Shown here: piece by piece, positions 45,871 through 57,541 of the stretch
How positions within the stretch are numbered: the stretch's first letter is position 1
Layout of the letters: every line of letters starts with the position of its first letter
DNA from: Rotaria sordida
Lineage: Eukaryota > Rotifera > Eurotatoria > Philodinida > Philodinidae
Length of the DNA stretch: 64,000 bases
Assembly: GCA_905250125.1 (NCBI GenBank)
Contig: CAJNOL010001132.1
Location: 1-64,000, forward strand
Reading direction: 5' to 3'
The notes under the pieces: model-generated
The model's database searches: none
The model's input: only the letters and a program-made list of their open reading frames with translations
What the model was told of the DNA's origin: nothing
Program-made: the position numbers and the translations under genes

Positions 45871-46391
45871 GATATAAATGTCACAAGTATGAGTATTTAG
45901 ATACATTTGTAGTATCTTTCGAGCAATACTTATCAGTTAACTTTGATTTTCTAAAGAGCAACAAGAGTTGCAATAGAGACTTTTTTTTATCATAGATGCT
46001 GTCGACCATATTCTATCGTTTTATGAGTTTGAAACTGCTGTGTCAATTCATTTTTTGACTGATATCCTGTGGCATCGGTAGAAGTCATGCTCACTTTGGT
46101 ATACAAAATTTTTTGAACAAAGCCAAAAAGGTCGAAATTGCTCTATGATTCTAGCAATATAAACTGATGATTTATTTCAAATGTTCGGTTTATGTAATTT
46201 AGAAGAGAATCTATGTCGTGAAACTTCTAAAGTCCAAATTTTAATTTGTTTGGACAAAACTGTGAAAGATGATAGAAAACGTGATTTCTCAAATCTTAGT
46301 GCTTGATTTTCGATTCGTCCAATATTTCATACATTTTTGAAAGAGAATGTTCTTCATTAGGAAATCACTTTTGAGTTAGAAGTGCACGCAT

Positions 46392-46673
46392 GGGTGTGGT
46401 GGGTGTGGGTGTGTGGGTGTGGGTGGGTGTGGGTGTGTGGAGTGGGTGTGAGGTGTGGGGGTGAGGGTGTGTGTGGGAGTGGGGGTGTGTGTGGGGGTGG
46501 GGGTGTCTGTGGGTGTGGGGTGTGAGTGTGGGGGTTGGTATAGATGTTCAATTCACCGACATCCATACGCACACTCCACACACACACCCATACCCACACC
46601 CCACACCCACCCAACCCACACACCCACCCACACACCCATACCCACCCAACCCACACACCCACACTCACACCCA
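46392..46673. repeat. Telomere-like palindrome 13 (largest, 282 bp)
   Basis: The G arm 46392-46536 contains pure GGGTGTGGGTG tracts mixed with GTGTGTGGGGGTG variants. The loop of about 25 bp (TAGATGTTCAATTCACCGAC) is followed by a C arm 46562-46673 of CCCACAC and CACACCCACC repeats. Both strands could form G-quadruplex or long hairpin structures. Confidence 0.93.
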
Positions 46674-47261
46674 AATAGAAACTATTACCTGATCAAGTGA
46701 ATAGTATGCCGGTTATCAGAAGAACTCGATAAATCTTAGGAAACGCGAAATAAACTCATTTAACGTGCAAATGATTACTTTCTTGTAGAAAATTTTTATA
46801 TAAAATTAAACTTTAAAAGTATGAAATATACTAAATAGTTGAATCGATTCTCCGGAGTCTTTTTTTTTGTAACAGATGTGAATTCCGTTTTTGTATCGAT
46901 GGCAGACAAAATATTTTCTTGGAACTTATACATATCGAAGTAATAAATCGTAGTATTCTAGATCATGATATCGCATTCTATTTCATTTTGCTTCTCTGGC
47001 CCTATATAATCCCGTACTGAGTCTAAGTTTCAATAATTTCTAGCTCTTTCTACTGTGAAGTATCCTTTATGCGAATGAAGAATGAATGTCTTATTTGATC
47101 TGTACCATTTTTTCTATATAAGTAAAAATCTTGTGATTCCAAATGGTTTTGATTATTCAATATATGCTTATTATTCGGCTGAAGCTTTAATGAATTCGTA
47201 ATTGTAAGCGGTTTCGTCATCTATCAATTGTATAATATATACGCATGTTTTTATGTTAGAG

Positions 47262-47767
47262 GACAGCAGAAAATGAACGCAAGTACTCCCGAGTACCTTC
47301 TTAATTTCGCCGTAGCATTCTTTCATGTTTCCACCGATACAGAACCATAGGACTTTCTACTGCTAACATTGGCAGCTACAAATCGGCTCATTTAATTTTT
47401 TGATAAAGGTGTTCCATAGAGAAAATTAGAAAGTACTTTAAACAATCGCCCACCCTTATAAAACGATCGTTAAAATGTTAAGTATTTTTTGCTTTTTGTC
47501 AAAAGAACACTTTCATCTAATGATGAAGTGTACTGTGTTTTAGATGCTGGCATTTCGCGAAAAACAAGTCCTATGATTCTATGTCTGCCAAAGCATGAAA
47601 TAATCCTAAGGCGAAAATAACCACTGTTATAGTTAAAATAACTTATAACTATTTCAACCGTTTCAACTCAATGGGTTGAATCGATTCATAACTGATTCAA
47701 CCAGTTTTAATTCCAACAGTAAAAATAAGAAAGTACTAGAAAGTATCTGCGTTCAGTGTCTCAAAGA
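47262..47767. mobile_element. Inverted-repeat element with a small nested element
   Basis: Left AATGAACGCAAGTACT, TTCTTAATTTCGCC, TTTCATG and CATAGGACTT blocks return inverted as AAGTCCTATG, CATGAAATAA, GGCGAAAATA, and AGTACT...CTGCGTTCA on the right. About 100 bp at 47622-47721, bounded by ACTGTTATAGTTAAAA and TTTTAATTCCAACAGT, interrupts the right arm and is itself an inverted-repeat unit. Both are MITE-like and non-coding. Confidence 0.7.
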
Positions 47768-48533
47768 GAGAATGTTCTAAAGACTATCCTATTCATAACA
47801 TCGCGGCAGCGGCAGATTTTCAGCCGCGATGGACATCTCTGGTGTAGACTCCCGATGAAAGGAATCTTTAAACCAGTTCACACATCTCAGAACAACTCCA
47901 TATCCCAATTTCATTATAGCCATTTTTTTGTTTCATATTTAAATTACTGACCGTTTTTCTTTCATTCAACAAATTCCAAATTCAATTTCAATAGATTAAG
48001 ACTTTTTCTAATATATTTCCTTTTTACTTGTGTCATATCAAATGTTTGTTCAGTATATACGGTGAGCATTAGTCGTGGTGGTTTCCTCGTAAATTCTAAA
48101 GTTAATTATGATAATCATACATGAAAACTGAGATGAAATACTAGTTTCAATCATTCATTTTTTAATAGTTCATTTGCAGAGCTGTTCTAAGTTTGAATGT
48201 GATTCTGTATGAAATGAGCGAATGAGACATTTTTTATATTGACATCATTAGATATCATTTTAGTAGTCTTGTTTCTCTCAGCTGGTTCAATAATTATAGG
48301 CACTTTTCGATAGCTACTGTTTATTTTTATTCGTTGAATCAGAGTCTCAAAGGAAGCTCTTTTCTTTCAAAATTCATCTCTACTTGATATCTTGGTTTTC
48401 CCTTCGACATTTTTATTTCATACCAAATCAATGAACGTCACAAAGAAGTATTTATTTGTTAAAAGAATAGAATGATATAGATTAAAATAGATCAATCGTT
48501 TCATGCGACTGTCTTGATTAGTAACAAGTTATT

Positions 48534-49133
48534 TCACTTTTTGCCTCTCCGTGATGATGATGATCTAAACTCGTGAACAGCTAATGCAAGAAGATACAAT
48601 GTTTCAGGAAACTTAGCGGAGAATATATCAATATTGTATATTGTCCCCCACAATCTTGATCCACGTCGTAGTTTGAACCGAGCTAGAACCTTGCCTCGGC
48701 CTTTTTCATAAAGTTCTTGAGGAAGAATATCGGGTTTTCTTTTCAATATTATACATGTTCCATTCCAATTGATGGGGAAATCTTTCATTGGCCAAATGGA
48801 TGTTTCTGTTATATTTCCTTTGATCCACTTGTTGGATGATAGATCAAGAAGTGAAATCTCAGCAAAATATTTCCAAAATGATTTTGAACTAGTTAAGTTA
48901 CCAACGACTTGCTTTGATGGGTAAGCCACTATTTTATGGTTATGTCTAATAGCAAATCGAGATTCAATACGATATATTAGTTGTTTTTCAGTTATATCAT
49001 AAACGGAAAACTTGTCGACTAATGAAAAGAAATCTTTCTTGACAATATAACTATGATAAAAATTGTGCACATAAGGAATCATGCCAACTGTCAACACCAG
49101 AATCGACATAACCAAAGTATCAGCTAACATCAT
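48534..49133 (-). CDS. LURP-one-related / Tubby-C-like domain protein
   Basis: One exon, 199 residues. Residues about 5-25 (ADTLVMSILVLTVGMIPYVH) form a hydrophobic N-terminal segment, a signal anchor or signal peptide. The rest has the alternating-strand pattern of the LOR/Tubby-C beta-barrel: FFSLVDKFSVYDITEKQLIY, RIESRFAIRHNHKIVAY, WPMKDFPINWNGTCIILKRK, KVLARFKLRRGSRLWGTIYN. The C-terminus is basic (SSSSRRGKK). The family fold includes phospholipid scramblases and phosphoinositide binders, but no catalytic residue can be read from sequence, so the role is open. The nearest palindrome is 1.9 kb away. Assignment rests on pattern recognition only. Confidence 0.55.
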   Translation of the reverse strand: MMLADTLVMSILVLTVGMIPYVHNFYHSYIVKKDFFSLVDKFSVYDITEKQLIYRIESRFAIRHNHKIVAYPSKQVVGNLTSSKSFWKYFAEISLLDLSSNKWIKGNITETSIWPMKDFPINWNGTCIILKRKPDILPQELYEKGRGKVLARFKLRRGSRLWGTIYNIDIFSAKFPETLYLLALAVHEFRSSSSRRGKK

Positions 49134-50030
49134 GCTTATGTTTATATCAATGGATTAGAATGTACACATAAAAAATAACGAAGTGTGTTTTTATCGTAAT
49201 GGCATTGATGAATCATACGTAGTCGGTTTACACCATCGAGCCTTATGATAATACTTATCGATAATGAGACAACATGTCAAAGAAAATGCGTCGTAAAAAG
49301 CTGATTCATATATCTGTTTGTTTGAATTCTCTGAGGCAATCGAAATAAATGAATGCAAGGTAAAAGTCAGAGTAAGATTCTATTGAAACTTTTAAAATCA
49401 TACGCTTATTAATTTGTTTGAAAATAACGATTCGATGTATGCTATTCGTCCAATATCACACATATATACAAAAATGAAAATATTTTCGTGAAAAAATGCT
49501 TTTCTTAGTGAAGTTTATAGAGATTTAATGGATCAATTTTGCATTTGAAACATCTACCCATTCTGAATCATCAATTGATCATAACTAAACAATTGCGTGC
49601 AAAGGATTTCTACAATCTTTTTTAGTATACATTGAAATAGAATTCTAATAGATGAGAAAAAAATTTATTTCATGAGTAGCTCTTATTACAGTTGTAAATT
49701 TCTGGAAAGATTTGAATACAGAACGAAAAATAGTTTGTGACTATGAGTGAAGAGAATGTTTATACCAGATCACACACCAAAATTTTAAGATTGAATGATG
49801 TTTGCTCTGAAAAAGAAAATGATGAAAACAAAAGAAGATCTCCTAAAGGTTGAATATACACTCAATGGTAGTTCTGGAAAATGTCCAACAAATGCTCTCA
49901 GTTATAAATACGAGTTTGATCTTTTGTATCCTTTCTGAGCTTCTGTAGAAATATATTAAGTTAGCAGATTACAGCATTTGCTTTTCTACAGTAAATACTA
50001 TTTGATTAATATAAGGCTAATAATCATGAG
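49134..50030. other. Intergenic; no supported feature
   Basis: AT-rich, no open frame worth reporting. Confidence 0.5.
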
Positions 50031-50517
50031 ATGTCATCAACGGGACTTTCTCAAAAAATTCATCAATTGACATCAAACCAACGTGTTCGTAGAGTTCTTA
50101 CAAAGGCTGAGGTACAGACAAGGATGACATTGATCGATTGGGAAAGAAAACACAACGGTGATTCTTTTTGAAAAATTGTACAAATAATTCATTATGAATT
50201 CATTTTTTTCTTCTTGTTCAGCTGACTATGAACAGCTAACAAATGCTGAGCTGGTTACTATTCATTCGACATACCGTTCGTTTCTCCACGAGAAATTTTC
50301 AGAATATCTTGAAATATCCTTGATCCGTGTAAAAATCGTTGGCTTCGATCTAGTTTAATCTCTTATCATTTTGGTTTTGTCATTTAATACGTCCTCAATG
50401 CAGAAGTTCAATCACATTGAATACATCCTATACCACAATTCTATTTACTACAAGATGATCTTGTTTCTTCAACGCAATATTCTGATACATGTGTAGCATT
50501 TTGGTGAGTTCTGGGTA
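50031..50517 (+). pseudogene. Possible multi-exon gene remnant
   Basis: 50031-50157 reads MSSTGLSQKIHQLTSNQRVR and on to DWERKHN, then a GT donor (non-standard GTGATT); 50222-50358 continues in frame as DYEQLTNAELVTIHSTYRSF, LHEKFSEYL, with a stop at 50356. A further coding-like block at 50430-50511 reads HPIPQFYLLQDDLVSSTQYS, DTCVAFW before a GTGAGT donor. Composition is protein-like but I recognise no domain, and downstream the frame is lost. It may be an 87-residue two-exon gene or, more likely, a decayed one. Confidence 0.3.
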
Positions 50518-51954
50518 TGCACAATTGGACTTGGATGACACTTCTCGGTTCATTCAGCGTCTAGCTACGTTATGATTCGAATTTGAACGAATAATTTTGT
50601 ACAATACATCAAAAAGTATTGTACGAATCATTGGTGATGTCGGTTGAGAAGCATAACAACGACTTAGTAGATCCTATATTAACAAATATATTCAAACAAC
50701 AATTGTAGAATAATTTGAACAAATTAATATTAGCTAATAAAAAAATTTGTAGCCGTTGAATAATTTTTCCGCATTTGAAGTTTATTGAGATATGCTCGAA
50801 TTTCATTGGAATATTTCGATAGGATTCTTTCATTTCAGAAAAGCAGCGTTACTCAAAGAATATCGTTCAACGAATCTATCCATAAAAGAATGCTTGTTAG
50901 TCGTTAAATGTTGCGTATAATTTTTGAATCTGAAAATGCCAAACTGAGAAAATTCGCATAAATTTTGATCGAACATTCGACATTTCTTGATGCTATCCTC
51001 CTTAAAATATCTGTCATTGATCATTTACGATGTTTGACAATAGACGAACTGTATATATATGTAATAAATAGTTCTTCTTTAGACTATTTAATACATGAAC
51101 ATGTTTAAAAATCTAATGTACGAGCAATGCAATGCTGTGAGTGGCATACACAAGTAAAGAAGTAGTAAATGTAAAAAAATATAGTATGCGTCAACTATAA
51201 GTATTGTCCAAAATCATCATGCAATATTTCTTCTGAATCAGCTTTTTGTTTAAAATCCGTCACAATGAAGAATAGAATATTATATGAGAATTTTAACACA
51301 ATTTGTTACTCTGTGGACTCAGTTTATTAATATATTACTTGAAAGTATTACGGATTTCTCACAGTCCGATTGTCACAAAAGTGCTTCTAAAGAAACAGTT
51401 TATGAGACCATCATCTATTTTAACAGAAACGATGACGTTGATTGAGATTCGAAGTTCCGAGAAGATTTTTATTTGTACGAAGGAGCATTTTCCGGAATAT
51501 TTAATTTTTGTAGGTTATCGAAATTTATAACATCGATATTGCTCCTCTTCATGCATGCATCTCATTTTCTTTGAGTGTAACGTACGATTTTACATGGGTT
51601 TATGATCGTCAATGAACATTTAGAAATATCTTTGCACTAGTTCTACAGGAGCCTAAAAATATGTTGAAAACTACTTTTCCTGAGAATTATATTGGTATAT
51701 TTTCTCGATACAGTCGATAGACTTCATAAATACCTCACTAAAAATTCAATTATCTAATTGAAATATCTAGATATCTTCAGAATCAGGTCTTAAATGTTAG
51801 AAAAATAAGTTGAAGTTCACAAGATAAAGGCATAATTGAACAAGAACTAGAAAACTATGTTCCATTTCCTTTTGTTATTCTTTTCTATTTGCTTGACTGT
51901 TTTCAAAACTTAATATCGAATACAACTATCGCCATGCTGGTCAGATATTTAGAA
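50518..51954. other. Intergenic; minus-strand frames unassigned
   Basis: Two overlapping minus-strand frames (50609-50833 and 50830-51024) could be one broken gene; neither shows a domain I know. Confidence 0.3.
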
Positions 51955-52053
51955 GGGTGGGTGTGTGGGTGTGTGGTTGTGCATGTGGCTATAGATGTGT
52001 CCTTTCTTTTAGCCCACAGCCACACTCAAACCGACACCCACATCCACACCCTA
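51955..52053. repeat. Telomere-like palindrome 14
   Basis: GGGTGGGTGTGTGGGTGTGT, a 40-bp loop, then CACACTCAAACCGACACCCA and CATCCACACCCTAC. Confidence 0.85.
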
Positions 52054-53449
52054 CGTTCTAGATCAATTAGATGTATCGGTGTGCTTAGTTTCGATCAAAG
52101 CGAATTTTCCTTGCAATGCTGTCGAAGAATCGATTGTTCATGTGGGCTCCCCACTAGAAACACAACTAGATAGCTCCAGAATCTGGAATGTGACCAAGCA
52201 CGACTGGGATCAGTTGAGACCGGGGATGATCGAGACAAGTATGTGCTCTTATAAATGCTTGGCTAAGATAAAAAGCCGATAGAACTCATAAGTTTCATGC
52301 AACTCTTCTGGATCTAGACGTGTAATGGCAAAGAATCCTTCACTTCTGATTAATTTTTCAATGTCAGTATTTCATATCCGCCGAGAGCGAGAGTAGCCGG
52401 GGCCGGGACTTAAAATACGTCCAAGAGTCAGAACCAGAATCTGGACAAAATATAGGATTTTATGCGTGTCTACTCCACTGATTAGGTTTTCTTACATGTT
52501 CTCGAGTGCAGTAGGAGTTTTGCTTCCATATATAAAGATTGAATTTTCCCTAGCAACGCCAGGTACTTCCGCCTAGTTTATTAATAATAAAGAAAAGATT
52601 TTTTGGTAAAATCATTTCAATACGAACAAGACAATTTCTTCGTCTAACTAATATTCATCATGTTTGATTTCAGCTAATTTTATTTAAAAAAAATATTTTA
52701 AAATCGATCAGAATTTGATTTACTATTCAATGAAGAGATTGACTTTTTTTGCAATAAAACGTTTCCATTTAAAATGAATATTGATATTGAACAAGAATTC
52801 AACAAATAGATTCTAATAATTAAAGAGTTTTTTTTGATTAAAGAAGCGGACGTATATAGTCGTCAACCGAACCATATGATTTTTTCATTAAGACATCATT
52901 TATCTTATATCAAGTAAAAGATTTATGTTTAAAGAAGAATTTTTGTTAACGATAGGACCAACTAATTTTTCATGAATGAATAAAGTTTTAACAAAGTCAA
53001 TATTTTATGTTTTAGGATTTAAAATAGTTTCATGATTAATCTGATTGATATATAGTACATCTATTAAGGGTATGACTATTAGTGTCATTTCCTTCGTTCA
53101 CAGATCCACATCTTTAACATTTTGAGGATCTTGACAGATAGAACCTTTATTTCATTACAATACTGACAAGGTTCTTGTTGGAAGAAGTCTTTCATGTAGA
53201 TATTATATATATGAGATCTATCCGAATTCTGTGAAATCTGAATCCGTTATTAAGTCCCTTCCCCTTCTCAAAAAAAGTCATTTTCCGTCAGAAACTCTAA
53301 AACCGAAATAAATGCATGGGAAGATAGCCCGTCTTCAGTTCTTTCAGAAATGATATGACTTTCGATTTGGCATCTTGTTTTTTTCCGAAAGATTCCATCT
53401 CAAAAAATCTTTTTTCGTTTTTTTCTGAGTTTAAGCTTTTTCGATTGCG

Positions 53450-53755
53450 CATCCAAACTTTCTCCGTCTAGATTCATCTTATATATTTAAATTGTTTTAT
53501 TTAGAAGAGCATGTAAAGTTGTAGGGCATGAATAGTCTAGGTCTTTTTTCATTATATATATTTTTATATGAATTAGCGCCAATTTTTAGAGGAGTTTTCA
53601 GTCATCGAACTTTTGATCCCTTTGTTTGCGCTTAAAAAGTAAGTCTTTTAAAAAAAGACCCCGTCATGCCCTACATCTTGACATGCTCTTTCAAATAAAA
53701 AAAATTAAATATATATAGAATGAACCTAAGCAGAGAAATTTGGGTTACCAAATGA
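53450..53755. mobile_element. Short foldback element
   Basis: AGATTCATCTTATATATTTA and AGAGCATGTAAAGTTGTAGG with GCATGA (about 53470-53553) are matched inverted by TCATGCCCTACATCTTGACA and AATATATATAGAATGAACCT (about 53656-53735). The 100-bp loop is unique. Its right neighbour is the dispersed repeat 53737-53880. Confidence 0.82.
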
Positions 53756-53880
53756 CCTTATTTTTGACCTTTGTTCTGTCATTATCTCCCCTAAAAATTA
53801 TGATTTAGGGCTGAAAATTTTATCATAGCTTTTCCACTTTAGCCCAAACCTATCCTTCAATTCTACGAAATGAGAATTCA
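53737..53880 (+). repeat. Dispersed repeat copy 2 (pair at 12615-12770)
   Basis: Same orientation as copy 1. Shared blocks include GAGAAATTTGG, TTTTTGACC and GGGCTGAAAATTTTA. Confidence 0.8.
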
Positions 53881-55029
53881 TCTGGTATACAGTTTATTGA
53901 CTGATAGAGAGGGTTTCTCTGATGAGTGAAAGAAGACGAATAATGATTAACTCATCCAAAACTATTATATAAGTACATAGTGAAAAAAACGTTTTCAATT
54001 ATCTAATTATATTTTTCTTTCAATAACAGTGAAAAGTCAGTTCACATTGAAATCAATCAAATAAAATCACTAATTAACATACAAGAATATGTTAATATTT
54101 CTATCTGTACGGAAAATTGCAAAAAAAATAAAACTAGACCAAAAGCTTTAAACATAAAACTGAAACAGATGATCATTATTGTCTATTCATTGCAGCGCAT
54201 GACTTATCTCCACATTTTCTATGTAGATTTTTTTACCATTTGATTGATACGCGTTTTCCTTCATCTTTTTTTCTTTCTCGTTGAAGAAAAAACATATTGA
54301 AAAAGATCGTTCTTTGTTTTCTTTCGTTGTTGGACGACAATTGAACGATCGTATATTGCCCATTTTCAGTAAGTGTTAAACATTCGTTTAGCTCTATTTA
54401 TTTAATATATTCGCTGCAGTATCTAATAACTTTTTAATAAGACATAAGTAACTGCAATAATTCATGTACATCATATGGTTCTTTATAAACAGTTATACAG
54501 TCGAAAGAAGAAGACAGCAAAGTAGTTAGACAAAGTCTTTAATCTCTTTACTTTTCTCTTGAAAAGTTAGTAAAAAATTTTATACTTTATAAATTTGGAC
54601 TTGATCTGTGAATTTGACGATCGGTATCAGTTTTTATCATTGATCGTGTGTATCTTTCGACATCTAATTTTATTGAAATAGTCAAATCTTAAATTGAAAT
54701 GAACAATAATTGAACATGATAAAATTTAAATTAGTAATCTATTGCTCAATTTTTTCATGTTATCATTATGTAATACCTACTTTTAATATTTTTATAGTCA
54801 ACATATCTGTGAAAAATTAGGCAGTTTATTTGTTTGAACATTCTTTACTGTAATCGAATTCGATCATTTCAACACACTGGCGTCATCTGTGTTTATTCAT
54901 CCATGCATACATCTCAATGCACTTGCTTAGTGTGCATGTTAGCAATGGCGACTTGATCACCAATCATTTTTCTTTATGTTCTATATAATCATAGAGGGGC
55001 ATGCATGATCAAATTGCAGAAGTGCTTAA
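53881..55029. other. Upstream region of the GT-B transferase gene
   Basis: AT-rich, no gene. TTCTATATAAT at about 54980 is a possible TATA-like signal 50 bp before the start codon. Confidence 0.4.
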
Positions 55030-56241
55030 ATGTCAAACAATCTGGTCTTTTTTGTACCATATCATACAGGCTACGCTCATATAGAACTGATTCTTTCATT
55101 TGTCTCCTTTGCTGACGTTCATCTTTTCATTTATAAATGGAATCCAGCACGGCATCTCATACAAGACTATTTTGCTAGATCTAGTCGTGTTCAAGTTCAC
55201 GAATTTAGCATTGATACTATTCTATCAGAACTTGCCGAACAGCAACGACAACAACGGCGAGTAGTTGTTCTTCTCACTGCATCCATCAATTATCCGTTCG
55301 GTCAGTCACAATTTCGTTATTTCTGTAGCATACAAAAATATGTACCATCTATTATTGATGTATATTCGACGGGTCATTGCATGTATGGATGTCAAAGTTG
55401 TGTTCATGCATATTCACATCGATTACCAATTACTTTCACTAATTATATGCGTACGAAATATTCATCATCTATTGAAATAGACAAAAATATTGAAATTGTC
55501 ATTTGTCCAAGTTTTTCCTCTAAGGATACTCCAAATAGTCTTTTATCGAACAAAGATATTGTCGAACGAATTGTTGCTTTCTCATTTCCACATGTTATTA
55601 AACTACATCCTCTTACATATCAACTTAAGAACAATAAAAATCCATTATTTTCGTTGAGCGAATTAGAACAAGAAAATGTACGAAAATTTCTTACATCAAA
55701 AAATATCTTACCTGACACACAAACAAACACATTAAAACTAATCGAACATGCGCGTGTTCTTATTTGTGATTCTGATTCGTCGACCCCATTCGAAGCACTC
55801 TATTTCAACGATCAGAAACATATTTTAGTTTATGAAACAATGGAACAACATGACAATGACGATGATCGACGAACATATTTTCATATTTTTCACAATGCTG
55901 AACAATTGACTAAGTTACTCGATCGTTACTTTGCCGGTGAACTTGAATGTAAAACAAAAAATAGTCATAAATTCTTCTTAGAAAAATATGATGAACCTGA
56001 TGGAAAAGAAATAGAACGACTTGGTATTATACGCCAATGGATGTCGAATCATCATGATCTTGATCAAAATTTTGATATTGAAAAAATCAAACAAGAAGTG
56101 AAATATGAATTTGAATCATTATCAACACAAATGAGTCTTTATGCGTTAGGCGAATACATGCCTACAGAAATCGACGAACTCTGTAATGCTGATATTAATG
56201 AAGCGTTCAGTGTTTTATTGCAAAACATTACTCATCTTTAG
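55030..56241 (+). CDS. TagB/TagF-like GT-B transferase, likely horizontally acquired
   Basis: A single intronless exon of 403 residues. Features of the CDP-glycerol glycerophosphotransferase / capsule-polymerase class of GT-B enzymes are visible: HVIKLHPLTYQ near residue 190, and HARVLICDSDSSTPFEALYF near residue 240, corresponding to the nucleotide-binding 'HP' and 'D-S-S' segments. The start MSNNLVFFVPYHTGYAHIEL looks like the first strand and helix of the N-terminal Rossmann half. No signal peptide or membrane helix, so it is cytosolic. Substrate is unknown; it may transfer a sugar or polyol phosphate. The intronless structure and the bacterial family suggest lateral transfer. Its C-terminal 90 residues are acidic and helical and may be a lineage-specific addition. 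Other GT-B families are possible. Confidence 0.5.
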   Translation: MSNNLVFFVPYHTGYAHIELILSFVSFADVHLFIYKWNPARHLIQDYFARSSRVQVHEFSIDTILSELAEQQRQQRRVVVLLTASINYPFGQSQFRYFCSIQKYVPSIIDVYSTGHCMYGCQSCVHAYSHRLPITFTNYMRTKYSSSIEIDKNIEIVICPSFSSKDTPNSLLSNKDIVERIVAFSFPHVIKLHPLTYQLKNNKNPLFSLSELEQENVRKFLTSKNILPDTQTNTLKLIEHARVLICDSDSSTPFEALYFNDQKHILVYETMEQHDNDDDRRTYFHIFHNAEQLTKLLDRYFAGELECKTKNSHKFFLEKYDEPDGKEIERLGIIRQWMSNHHDLDQNFDIEKIKQEVKYEFESLSTQMSLYALGEYMPTEIDELCNADINEAFSVLLQNITHL

Positions 56242-56959
56242 TTTTCTACTGATTTATTTAGAGTATAAGAAATACAAACATATCTCATATTTGCAAAATG
56301 CAACAACAAGTAAATTAAAGTTTCATTCTATCAAATCTTCAAAGCGATAGTCATGTTTATTTACACAGGATTACTAAAAAGGGTATGAGTGAAAGTAGAA
56401 ATCCGAGTTTCTTTTATTCGGTACGCACATTCACACACTTATTAATAATTATATTTATGAAGAAAAGAAATTTATTTTTCAACAAAGAATCAATTCATTG
56501 AAATCATCAAATATCATTCGCATGAAATATATGGTTTTTATCTTCAATGAAAACTTTGTCTGTTGATTTAAGATTTTGATAAAATTGTATATATTGATCA
56601 TATGTCAAGTATTTTAACAATAATGATGGCAATATGAAATTTGACTCATTGGTCAGATAAAAACTTAACGTGCTTATTTCTTTATTCTTATGTTATTTGA
56701 AAATTTTCTTTTTGATCTGACTTTGATTTGCGCAACGATTTTATCTTCGTAACTTTTCTTCAAGACTTTCACATGAAATAATCGACAAGTATGCAATTTT
56801 AATTTCATAAGCCGTGTACTATAATGTAACACTGATATAACACATTGTCTCTTGATCAATTGGACTAGTATTGTTGAATAATTCACAATAAACTAAATCT
56901 TATTTATAGTAATTGAAATTAATTTAATAAAAAGTTTAATGAACCAACTAGTCAATATA
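56242..56959. other. 3' flank of the transferase gene
   Basis: No gene I can support. A minus-strand frame at 56674-56886 (70 residues, very basic, ending NNIRIKK) is unassigned. Confidence 0.4.
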
Positions 56960-57053
56960 GGGTGGGTGTGGGTGTTAGTGTGAGTATGTGTTCGGGTGTG
57001 AGGTGTGAGTGTAGATGAAAATAGCCAGGACTAGACCCACACCCACACCCTCT
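56960..57053. repeat. Telomere-like palindrome 15 (loop family B)
   Basis: GGGTGGGTGTGGGTG and further G-rich units, loop GTAGATGAAAATAGCCAGGA with CTAGA, then CCCACACCCACACCCTCT. The loop is the reverse complement of that at 58955-59013. Confidence 0.9.
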
Positions 57054-57541
57054 TAATTAAAAACTCTGCTAATGGAGATAGCACGAAGCAGTTATACTCT
57101 CTCTAGTGCTCGGATAAAGACAATGATAATTTAAGCGATTCTCTGAGATTTCAAAAGCAACTGGCCAAGTATTGTACCATTAATAATGTTTAAAGTCTTT
57201 GCTCGTTTATTGCAAGCAATCTGTTCTTAAAAACTCATAACCATGACACACAGTAGATATTAGAAAACATGCCGACTAAACTTAAGTGCGAAAATATGAG
57301 GCAGTTGAATTGTTCAAAGCCTTCCAAAAATGAGTATCATTTTCTTTTTCAAGACAATTTTATATGATATAGTGATTATTTATACAAGAAAATATCTGTA
57401 TAGGAATAGGCAACACACTAACATAAAAAAACGACTATATCAAAATCACCCAATAAACATAATCGTATCTACTTAAAAGCTCTACCTATGCCTGATGGTA
57501 TTTGAAAAAAAATTTAATTATTGTATTTGAGAAATTATTTT

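Noticed and set aside
52381-52450. Locally GC-rich block that could be an RNA gene
   Set aside because: No conserved small-RNA boxes or fold that I can identify.
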